From positions 269,540-333,539 of the forward strand of contig JAJCXM010000034.1 in NCBI GenBank assembly GCA_029263455.1: DNA of 64,000 bases, read 5' to 3'. The notes under the pieces were generated by a model. That model ran no database searches. It worked only from the letters and a program-made list of their open reading frames with translations, and was not told where the DNA came from. Each line of letters begins with the position of its first letter. The stretch's first letter is position 1. Both the position numbers and the translations under genes were made by a program. Positions 8,239 through 15,890 of this stretch are shown in pieces. This DNA comes from Holophagae bacterium. GTDB taxonomy: Bacteria; Acidobacteriota; Holophagae; Acanthopleuribacterales; Acanthopleuribacteraceae.

Positions 8239-8847
8239 CTATGTGTTGTCGTACATACGAATGATCTGGGCTGTGGCTTTACCTTCAACACTCTTGACAT
8301 AACCGTTAACGACTTTACTCATGGGTATCGCGTTATGGCCCGGAAAGTAAGTGGTGTATTTCTCAACCGCGTCTTCAACCAAACCCGAAGAAACAGCATT
8401 AATGCGAATGCCCCTAGGAAGCTCAAGCGCCACTGCGCGCACAAAACTGTGGATGCCTCCGTTGACCATAGCTGCACTGGCCGTCATGGGCACAGGATCA
8501 TCGGCCAGAATGCCTGTCGTCAAGGTAAAAGAGCCTTCATCGTTGAGGTGAGAAACGCCCAGGCGCACCAAGTTCACCTGGCCCATCAGTTTACTGTTAA
8601 TACCGACGTGGTAGTCAGCTTCAGATAATCCTTCAAATGGCGCCCATTTGGCTTCCCCGGCAACGCAAACCACCGCGTCTAATGTCCCTACAAGTTTGTA
8701 TAAGGATTCTATAGAATCGCTTTCTGCAATATCCACGCGATACTCGCCAGATGAACGCCCAGCGACGAAAACTTCGTGGTTTATGGCAAAATGCGCGCTG
8801 ACCCTTTTGCCAATCGTTCCATTGCCGCCAATAACCAATATCTTCAT
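8239..8847 (-). CDS. Short-chain dehydrogenase/reductase, Lin1944-like, without canonical Tyr-Lys
   Basis: A 202-residue Rossmann protein beginning MKILVIGGNGTIGKRV, with a glycine-rich NAD(P) loop at residues 7-13 and an Arg after beta-2 (VAGRSSGEYRVDI), which suggests NADP preference. The CVAGEAKW segment replaces the usual NNAG. Where classical SDRs have YxxxK this one has TASAAMVNGGIHSFV, as in the atypical Lin1944-like subgroup, so catalysis by the standard mechanism is doubtful. The ATG at 8847 is preceded by GAGGAAACTT; the upstream GTG at 8859 overlaps that ribosome site and is rejected. It lies about 100 bp upstream in coordinates of a secreted protein gene on the same strand. Confidence 0.83.
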   Translation of the reverse strand: MKILVIGGNGTIGKRVSAHFAINHEVFVAGRSSGEYRVDIAESDSIESLYKLVGTLDAVVCVAGEAKWAPFEGLSEADYHVGINSKLMGQVNLVRLGVSHLNDEGSFTLTTGILADDPVPMTASAAMVNGGIHSFVRAVALELPRGIRINAVSSGLVEDAVEKYTTYFPGHNAIPMSKVVNGYVKSVEGKATAQIIRMYDNT

Positions 8848-8946
8848 AAGTTTCCTCACACATCAGATGACGAAGCACATTGGCTGTTGAGTTTTGGCCC
8901 TATGACTTCAAACGACATACTGCTTCACGATCATCTCATCCGAAGC

Positions 8947-9645
8947 CTACTTAGCTGTTTTTGCTAAACGATGGAACACCAACGAAGCGCTGTTGCCCAT
9001 TTGTGTCCAGGTCCCTTCGATGGCACTGCCGTCAGCATTCATTTTCCCCTTGTAATGACCCTGGACTTGATTGATTGCGAAGCTGAATTGCCCATCGGCG
9101 AAAGCGACTATATCCATGACAAGCTTCGTGTTTTGATCGATGCTATCCATAACGCCATTCAAACCCGATTCGTTCTTCTCAATCTTAAGTCCCAAACGTA
9201 ATTTGACTGGCCCTGCTTGTAAGACCCCCAACCAATTGCCAATTGCGCCCTGGCCAGGAATAGGTGATTTGGGTAGTTCGGCGTTGGCAGGCTCAGGTGG
9301 TCGTTCGTCAGAACGGTTGAGGTGGAAATTCAAAGATTGCGGTCCTTGCGTGAAAGTTCCAGTGATCTTCCCCTCCATTTGCGTACCTTGAAAGTGAGGT
9401 TCTCCAGGCACCCCTGGCATATCGAACGTCACTTGGTCGCCTTTAACAGACACATTGGTGAGGTTGAAATCCCGTAAACCTTGAACAGGAATATCAATGG
9501 TTCCGCTCCAAGAATCGCCCGCTTTTAAAGTTACGAATATTTCGAGCTCCCCGTTCGGGATAGCGATCGCGCCCTTCCAATTTCCGGCGGCATCCTGAGC
9601 CAATAGTCCTACTGACAAGACGATTAATAAATAACAACGGAACAT
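8947..9645 (-). CDS. Secreted protein with two tandem hydrolase-associated beta domains
   Basis: A 232-residue protein with a short signal peptide (FRCYLLIVLSVGLLAQ) and two homologous beta-rich halves. The first runs from DAAGNWKGAIAIPNGELEIF to about residue 115. The second runs from GAIGNWLGVLQAGPVKLRLG to the end. Both halves follow a G-x-W-x-G pattern and end in G-x-(F/W)-x-Q. The same kind of domain precedes alpha/beta hydrolase (serine aminopeptidase) domains in many Acidobacteria and Bacteroidetes proteins, but no hydrolase follows here. Start at 9645, with GAGGA five bases upstream, gives the signal peptide at the very N-terminus. Probably periplasmic or extracellular; function unknown. 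Confidence 0.65.
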   Translation of the reverse strand: MFRCYLLIVLSVGLLAQDAAGNWKGAIAIPNGELEIFVTLKAGDSWSGTIDIPVQGLRDFNLTNVSVKGDQVTFDMPGVPGEPHFQGTQMEGKITGTFTQGPQSLNFHLNRSDERPPEPANAELPKSPIPGQGAIGNWLGVLQAGPVKLRLGLKIEKNESGLNGVMDSIDQNTKLVMDIVAFADGQFSFAINQVQGHYKGKMNADGSAIEGTWTQMGNSASLVFHRLAKTAK

Positions 9646-9868
9646 CCAATCCTCACTTTCAAACAGTTCTTTCAGCATACACCGAAATCCAAGAATTGGC
9701 ATTCATCGTTGGCGAACCTGCATTCCGAGAGGCATCATTAAGATTGACCTGTAGAATTTCCCAGCATTTATGGGGCGCGATCGTCCGACACCATCGCCAT
9801 CGGTCATTGAGGTCAGGAGGTCAGGTAAAATGCTTTCGATGCTGACAAGGCATACTTCGATCTAATGA

Positions 9869-10381
9869 TCAGGTCGAAAGAACCAGAGCATCCATTGTTG
9901 CTGGTTTTGAGCGCATGAAGAAGGCGCTGATCGCCGAAACAAGCACACCAATAACCGTTCCTGCCAGCGAGCCAAATATAAGAAAGAATTTTGGTGTCAC
10001 GATCTTTTCAGCGGCCTCGATTTTCTCAGCCAGGATCAGACCCGTCATCCCTGAGTCGATGTAACTCTGGGTCAGCTCTTCAATGGTCCGTACGATCATT
10101 TCATCACTGATAAGGCTGACGTAAGAGAACATGAAGAGACTCGAAAGCACGGCCGCAACGACACAAACTATGGTTGCGTAAAGCCAGCCTTGAGCAAAAC
10201 TCAATGATCCATCTTGCTGACGCTTGATTTGATTTTGGATCAAATAGACAAATACGGCATAAGGAACATAGCCTAGCCAGCCCGCGGTATTGTTTCCAGA
10301 CAGACCTACGATATTCATCAATATGAAATAAGCGATAGAAGCGGCGGTTAGACCCGCACTGTATTTGAGGACAGTTTTCAT
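9869..10381 (-). CDS. DUF4199-type four-helix membrane protein
   Basis: A 170-residue protein with four predicted membrane helices at about residues 9-30, 37-50, 66-95 and 128-155. It has the DUF4199 arrangement, with YSAGLTAASIAYFILMN at the start and SLSFAQGWLYATIVCVVAAVLSS in the centre, plus a soluble amphipathic stretch between helices 3 and 4. The family is of unknown function and common in Bacteroidetes and Acidobacteria. The ATG has an AGGAGAGGGAG ribosome site. It follows the DUF2723 gene on the same strand after a gap of about 155 bp and may be transcribed with it. Confidence 0.72.
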   Translation of the reverse strand: MKTVLKYSAGLTAASIAYFILMNIVGLSGNNTAGWLGYVPYAVFVYLIQNQIKRQQDGSLSFAQGWLYATIVCVVAAVLSSLFMFSYVSLISDEMIVRTIEELTQSYIDSGMTGLILAEKIEAAEKIVTPKFFLIFGSLAGTVIGVLVSAISAFFMRSKPATMDALVLST

Positions 10382-10536
10382 TTGCGACTCCCTCTCCTAA
10401 AGAACTTTTGGCAAGCAAAAGTTGAGATCTGCAGGTTCACGCCTTTAGTCGTCGCACCCCTATTACCTGATAACGCGTGCCAGCAACGAAGAGTTCAAAT
10501 TGATTACAACTTCAAATGTGAAGCAGTTGTTATGGA

Positions 10537-12489
10537 TTACAACCCATGGCGGAGCTCCTCAAGCAGCAGCGCATTCTTGCGTGCGATCAAAGGCTCACCA
10601 TCACCCGTTTGGCTTAGCACTTGATATCGCTGACCCGCATTGAGCGAGCCTTTTCTTGTATTTTCAAGCAAAGACTGCTCTTTGAGTGCCTGCTGTTCGA
10701 TAAGAATATCCAGCCTCATAACCATTTCTGTTGAATTGGATTTAGAAGATGGTGTGATGTTGCGCGCATTGATCTCTTTCGACCGTGCGAACATGGTACG
10801 GGATCGTTGAAGTAGACCATTTCTCGCATATATCAGGCCTAGGTTATAAAAGAGGACGTCATTATTTGGCGCAAATTTCATTGCCGACTGAAATTGCTGC
10901 TCCGCTTGAATCCAATTCGTCATCTCTGCCGTCACACCTAACATATAGTGAAAATGTCCGAGCAGATTTTGTGCTAAATAGTCATCCGGAACTGCATCCG
11001 AGTTTTGGTCAAACCGAGTTCGATTTGACCATAGCGAATCCGGCACGACAGTGTCTTTGGCACTAGCCTTAAAGACAAGGCCGACCGGAACCATCTGCAG
11101 CCCCTCTATCTGCCAATTAGGATGGTGCGTGAAAAATACGTCCTCATTCTTGGGGTTGAATACTAACGGCGGAATTTCGGATTGACCCACACCCTGCATA
11201 ATCAACCTGACGTCAGGACGAACTTCCTCCGCCATTTGTAGATAGATCATCGAGAACAAGATGTTGTCGTCACTAGCAACCAAAGTTGAACCTGGAGGTA
11301 ACTTGTTCAGAACTTCACGCGAAAAGTGATCAGCCAAAACAAATTCATGTCGGTCCATCGATTGCCAGTTCTGTATCAGCGACACGACAGGTAGCGCCAT
11401 GACAAGCCAAGCGATCTTGCTCCACACATGGCGCGATAACCAATGGATTCCGCTTGCAATCAGGATCGCCGTCATAAGGTATGTTGGTATGTAATAACGG
11501 TGCCAAATAAAAATATCCGAACGCGAGCCGTGTGCAGCCATGGCTAACAAATTAGCGACCATGAGCAAGAGCAACAGGCAAATGATTCTTGGCTTTAGTT
11601 GGCGTATAGCAAAAAAGGCCAGCAGCAGACCCAGCAAATGGAATTCGATCTGAATTCCACCGATGTAATCCAATACGATAGCGCCCAAATCGCTGGCATT
11701 TTCCATCCAAGCACGACCCCAAAAATCCTTCCTACTAACGACTGCCCAAAACTGGCTCAAATTCTCAGGATTGCCCCAATCGAGACGCGGTTGCTGTCTT
11801 GAGCGCAGCGGCAAATAGAGCCAAGGTGCCAAACCCAATAACCCAGACAGAGACAAGAATGCAATTCTGCGCTTATTCAAAAACCATTTGGGTTCTGTTA
11901 TCGCGGCATGACAAGCAATGCAGATCCCAAAGATGCCCATGAATGGATGGTTACAGCCCCCAAGTGCGATCACAAAAAAAGTGATCATTAAGGAGCGTAG
12001 CCGACCATCACTTAGCCACCGGAGGTATAGACAAATGCCGACCAAAACAAAAAATGCATTGAGTGAATAAACACGCTGGATATTCGATTGCGACCAAAAA
12101 CTAGGACTAAAAGCAAACATGAATGTGGCAACCAACGACGCGATCCTGCTGAGTTTAAGCTGACTGCATACAACCCACAGAAGTCCGCAACTTAAGGCTG
12201 CAAAAAATGCGCTAAATAGACTCATGCGAAAGGCAATTGAGCCAATAGGAACAAGCACCGTCCAGATTTTGCCGAGCAATACATAAATCGGATAACCTGG
12301 TGGATGAGGAATTCCCATGGTGTGAATGGCCGCAACCAACTCACCACTATCGCCGACGTAAATAGTCCTTGATGCCCCAATGACGTAACAAGAAAAAGCC
12401 ACGAGGAAAACAATCAAGAAAACGGCCCAAATTGGCGGGTTGGTATATGAAACTAGGCTACGCCAGTTTCGGATCGTGCTAATTCCCAT
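10537..12489 (-). CDS. DUF2723 membrane glycosyltransferase-like protein with TPR tail
   Basis: A 650-residue polytopic protein. After the first helix comes the hallmark VGDSGELVAAIHTMGIPHPP with GYPIYVLLGK, the DUF2723 signature related to GT-C/protein O-mannosyltransferase-like enzymes; the acidic D-S-G-E part is the likely catalytic loop. About ten helices follow, then a periplasmic C-terminal part with TPR-like helices (about 530-590). GT-C enzymes use lipid-linked sugars to modify proteins or lipids outside the membrane. The ATG at 12489 overlaps the end of the phosphodiesterase gene by 11 bp, so the pair is translationally coupled; both carry TPR tails and probably act together on a surface polymer. 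The acceptor is unknown. Confidence 0.82.
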   Translation of the reverse strand: MGISTIRNWRSLVSYTNPPIWAVFLIVFLVAFSCYVIGASRTIYVGDSGELVAAIHTMGIPHPPGYPIYVLLGKIWTVLVPIGSIAFRMSLFSAFFAALSCGLLWVVCSQLKLSRIASLVATFMFAFSPSFWSQSNIQRVYSLNAFFVLVGICLYLRWLSDGRLRSLMITFFVIALGGCNHPFMGIFGICIACHAAITEPKWFLNKRRIAFLSLSGLLGLAPWLYLPLRSRQQPRLDWGNPENLSQFWAVVSRKDFWGRAWMENASDLGAIVLDYIGGIQIEFHLLGLLLAFFAIRQLKPRIICLLLLLMVANLLAMAAHGSRSDIFIWHRYYIPTYLMTAILIASGIHWLSRHVWSKIAWLVMALPVVSLIQNWQSMDRHEFVLADHFSREVLNKLPPGSTLVASDDNILFSMIYLQMAEEVRPDVRLIMQGVGQSEIPPLVFNPKNEDVFFTHHPNWQIEGLQMVPVGLVFKASAKDTVVPDSLWSNRTRFDQNSDAVPDDYLAQNLLGHFHYMLGVTAEMTNWIQAEQQFQSAMKFAPNNDVLFYNLGLIYARNGLLQRSRTMFARSKEINARNITPSSKSNSTEMVMRLDILIEQQALKEQSLLENTRKGSLNAGQRYQVLSQTGDGEPLIARKNALLLEELRHGL

Positions 12490-14446
12490 TGTTTGCGGCA
12501 AGTCTTGCCCTTAACTGGTCAATATTCTTTTGGAAGAGCGCGTTATTGGGTTCCAGCTTTAGTCCACGTTCCAATGCTCGTAGCGCTCGCGCCGTATCTC
12601 CTTGCAAATAGGCAACATTAGCAATGTATTGCTGGACTAGCGGATAGTCAGGCGACAACGCTTCGGCTTTGAGCAATCGTTCAAATGACTGTCCATAATC
12701 GCCGCTCTTGGCAAGTACCTGGGCTTCGTCAATCAAAGCTAATGTCGGTGAGCCAGGATCCGCAGAAGAATATGCACTACGTTCGCTGCCGGTAAGACGT
12801 ATCAATGCCGCCTGCGACGGTTCGAAATCTGGACGATACCGAAGCGCTGTTCGGTATGACTCAATCGCTTGAGCTGGCTGGCCACGGCGCTCATGAATGA
12901 CACCGATATTGTGATGGCAATTTTCGCTGGCAGGGTCAAGTTCCAACGCTTTTGTTAACAGTGAAGCAGCCTCGTCAAATTTCTCTAAGGTTCCCAGCAC
13001 GCCAGAGAGACTGACTAATAGGCCGGCATCCTGCGGGTTGGCTTCAATGAGGCTTCGATACAAGCGTTCAGCCTCGGCATAGTTGCCCGCTTCGAAATGG
13101 ATCGACGCCATATTGCGATCATTGTCGGTATTAACCGATGTTCCGACGTAGCCTAGGCTTTGTAGATGTGCCATCATCTCGTCACTGATTTCAGAGTCAG
13201 ATTCGTTAGTTAGATGCTTCCATTCTTCAGATTCGTAGGAATCGATCGTCACTGGTTCGTTCATAGAAATAAAGGCTTCGGAAAGCACGCGGCCTGGCAT
13301 ATCACGTGCCACAGGCAACCCGCTAGCAGCCAGGATGGTAGGTGTCACATCAATAATTGATGCGTCCTGTATGGGAAAATTTGGTCGAATGTTTTTGCCG
13401 TACATATAGATAATGCCGTCAAGGCGATGAAACGCTTCGCTTACTTTCCTCATATCGCGGGTCTTACTGGGATCATCATGTGCCCGACCAAGGTCAAAGC
13501 CATGATCTGAGATCACAATCAAAGTGGTATTTGAATCCATGAGTTCCATGAACTCACCTAGTATTTGATCGGCATAGATATAGATAGATTCAACAGCATT
13601 CCCGTATCTATTCTGCTGCTCGGCTAGCTCTCCGACGAGTCCTTCACGTCTAAAGAGGTGTCCGAATAGGTGCGAAACCGTATCAGTGCCTTCGATATAA
13701 GCCAGCAAGAGATCAGGTTCATTTTTTTTCCACAAATAGCTGGCGATCCTTGAGTAGCTATTGGCGGTGGCTAGTAGCCACTTAAAATGGCTCACATCAT
13801 GTTCAAAATCGAAAGCCGCTTGAAAGTCTGACTGTGTGATGTTGATGAAGGGTTCAAGGTCACTGAAGCTAAGATCGCTAGGTCTTTGGATAAATGGTGC
13901 TATTTCCGACATGAGCGATTGGGGATGAGTCATTGTCGACACATCTGTAGACGGCTGGAATCCCTGCTCAAAGAGGAAATGATAACAAGTGTGATCACTT
14001 ATGATGGATCCGTTCACATTTTCCGGCGGCCAAGTGGCCCACCAACCTACGACATCAACCGTTCGCTCCATGCTCGTGAACATATTCCAGAGCGCGCTAA
14101 CCTGTCGCAGATTACTTGTTACCGGCTGTTTCTTGCCATCTTTTGACTGCGACACAAAGTGCCCGATACCGTGTTTATCAGGTGTTTTTCCCGTAGCAAT
14201 AGTCGTCCAAACGACCGGGCTCAAAAGCGGTTCCATGCTCTTAAGATCACCGTAAGCACCGTTCATGCGCAGCTCAGCAAAATGAGGGAGTTTGCCCTCC
14301 GACATGAGCAGGTTAATGACTTTAGGATCGACGCCGTCCAACCCTAATACCATAACCCTCGACTTATTATTGGCGTGCCCGCAGCCAAACAAAGTGCCGA
14401 TGGCAAGAATTAGTATTAGAAGGCCATCAATCTGTTCGCGCCTCAT
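12479..14446 (-). CDS. Lipoprotein alkaline phosphatase-superfamily phosphodiesterase with TPR repeats
   Basis: A 655-residue protein with a lipobox (IGTLFGC), so anchored in a membrane outside the cytoplasm. Residues about 30-400 are a type I phosphodiesterase/nucleotide pyrophosphatase domain. It has metal Asp in GLDGVDP, the Thr nucleophile in SPVVWTTIATGKTP, and the second metal site in VISDHGFDLGRAHDD. Residues 455-655 carry five or more TPRs (FEAGNYAEAERLYRSLIEAN and following). Family members cleave phosphodiesters or transfer phospho-head-groups. The gene lies 39 bp after the secreted repeat protein gene and overlaps the DUF2723 gene, suggesting a three-gene surface-modification unit. 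The phospho-substrate is not apparent. Confidence 0.87.
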   Translation of the reverse strand: MRREQIDGLLILILAIGTLFGCGHANNKSRVMVLGLDGVDPKVINLLMSEGKLPHFAELRMNGAYGDLKSMEPLLSPVVWTTIATGKTPDKHGIGHFVSQSKDGKKQPVTSNLRQVSALWNMFTSMERTVDVVGWWATWPPENVNGSIISDHTCYHFLFEQGFQPSTDVSTMTHPQSLMSEIAPFIQRPSDLSFSDLEPFINITQSDFQAAFDFEHDVSHFKWLLATANSYSRIASYLWKKNEPDLLLAYIEGTDTVSHLFGHLFRREGLVGELAEQQNRYGNAVESIYIYADQILGEFMELMDSNTTLIVISDHGFDLGRAHDDPSKTRDMRKVSEAFHRLDGIIYMYGKNIRPNFPIQDASIIDVTPTILAASGLPVARDMPGRVLSEAFISMNEPVTIDSYESEEWKHLTNESDSEISDEMMAHLQSLGYVGTSVNTDNDRNMASIHFEAGNYAEAERLYRSLIEANPQDAGLLVSLSGVLGTLEKFDEAASLLTKALELDPASENCHHNIGVIHERRGQPAQAIESYRTALRYRPDFEPSQAALIRLTGSERSAYSSADPGSPTLALIDEAQVLAKSGDYGQSFERLLKAEALSPDYPLVQQYIANVAYLQGDTARALRALERGLKLEPNNALFQKNIDQLRARLAANNGN

Positions 14447-14485
14447 TTATTACCCATGCATTTAGAAATAGGTTTACCTCTCCAA

Positions 14486-15748
14486 TCACTCAACCACGAA
14501 GCTGGTCAACTCGACCGGCACCGGGCCACCATATCTTTGACCTTGAATACTTCCACCATCGGTATCAGTACCCGAAGAACCATTGCTCTGCCAGACAACC
14601 ACTAAATCACCGTTGGCGTCAGCAGCGACCGCAGTGAATTGCTGGTTGTCGGTGGTATAAGAGTTGACTTGAAATTCGTCAAAGAAAGGCGTACCCATCG
14701 AATCAAATGCTCTAAATTGAATACTTTGTTGGGCACTGTCGGTGCCTGTCGAGAAGGTCGACCCAAAGGAGAAGAGGTAGTTATCGTTATCGTCACGACC
14801 AACAGCAACGAAAATTTGGCTACCGGTTGTAAAAGCATTGACGCCAAACTCGGTACCAAGAGGCGTGCCATCAGCCGCATAGCGCTGCGCTTGAATCGTT
14901 TGAACGTTAGCTGGTGAGAATGCCGCGCTTTCCCAAGCGATCACGAATTCACCTGTTGATAACATGGCAACGGCTGGTCCATTTTGGTTGCCAGTGGTTT
15001 CCGAATTCACCTGGAATTGGCCACCGACTGTTGCACCAGCAGAATTGTAGAGCTGAGCCTGAATACTACCCAAACTGGTGTCTGTACCCGACGAACCGTT
15101 ACTGAACCAAGTAATCACATATTCACCGGTTGGCGACATGCCTATCGCATTCGAATTCTGATTTGAAGTGGAATAAGTATTCACCTGAAATGGGGCTGTT
15201 AAGGCTGCGCCGGCATTGTCATAGCGACGTGCAAATATATTGTTACTCTCGCGCCAACTCACCACAAAGTCTCCGTCGGAATCCATTCCAATATCCGGCG
15301 AATAAGCATAAGTTGTTGTGCTGACCACAAATTCGGAGCCCAATGTGCTGCTATCAGCTTGATAGCGTTGACCACGAACATTGGCGCCATAAGTGTTCCA
15401 AACCACTACAAAATCACCGTTCGTTTCCGTAGCTACGGCTGCTGGGTAGTTATTTTGAGTCGTATAAGTGTTTACCTGAAATTGGCTACCGATAGTCGAA
15501 CCATCGGCCGCATACACTTGACCTTGAGTGCTTGTACCATCCGTATCGGTGCCCGAAGATCCACCGCTGCTCCAGACGACGACAAAATCACCATTCGCGG
15601 CTTTTGCCACATCGGGAGCGCCCTGCCCAGAAGTTGTATATGAATTGACTTGGAATTCACTGCCTGCTGTGGTCGGTTGTGCGTAACACAGAGTTGACAC
15701 AAGCAACAAAATAAATAGATTGACGGCCCGACTGCGGAAGTAAAGCAT
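14486..15748 (-). CDS. Secreted repeat protein with seven beta-blade-like units
   Basis: A 420-residue protein with a signal peptide (NLFILLLVSTLCYAQ). It then has about seven repeats of roughly 55 residues, following G-x-(E/Q)-F-Q-V-N-x-Y-T-T, then P-x-V-A, then G-D-F-V-V-V-W, then S-G-T-D-T, then Q-G-Q-R-Y. This looks like a seven-bladed propeller or extended beta repeat exposed on the surface. The protein ends in PVPVELTSFVVE, a string that in other bacteria is the linker before a C-terminal sorting domain; here a stop follows at once. AAGGA precedes the ATG. It heads the unit with the phosphodiesterase and DUF2723 genes and might be their substrate. Confidence 0.75.
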   Translation of the reverse strand: MLYFRSRAVNLFILLLVSTLCYAQPTTAGSEFQVNSYTTSGQGAPDVAKAANGDFVVVWSSGGSSGTDTDGTSTQGQVYAADGSTIGSQFQVNTYTTQNNYPAAVATETNGDFVVVWNTYGANVRGQRYQADSSTLGSEFVVSTTTYAYSPDIGMDSDGDFVVSWRESNNIFARRYDNAGAALTAPFQVNTYSTSNQNSNAIGMSPTGEYVITWFSNGSSGTDTSLGSIQAQLYNSAGATVGGQFQVNSETTGNQNGPAVAMLSTGEFVIAWESAAFSPANVQTIQAQRYAADGTPLGTEFGVNAFTTGSQIFVAVGRDDNDNYLFSFGSTFSTGTDSAQQSIQFRAFDSMGTPFFDEFQVNSYTTDNQQFTAVAADANGDLVVVWQSNGSSGTDTDGGSIQGQRYGGPVPVELTSFVVE

Positions 15749-15890
15749 TTAGATAATCCTTAAACAGAATTCCGGAGCATCTCGAATGTTTGACTCACAT
15801 CATTCATTCCCGATTCCGGTTACATCTATTAGCAACGAAAACGGGCTGGAATCAGGTCGCAAAAAGTTTTGGTTATGTGTAAATAATTGC

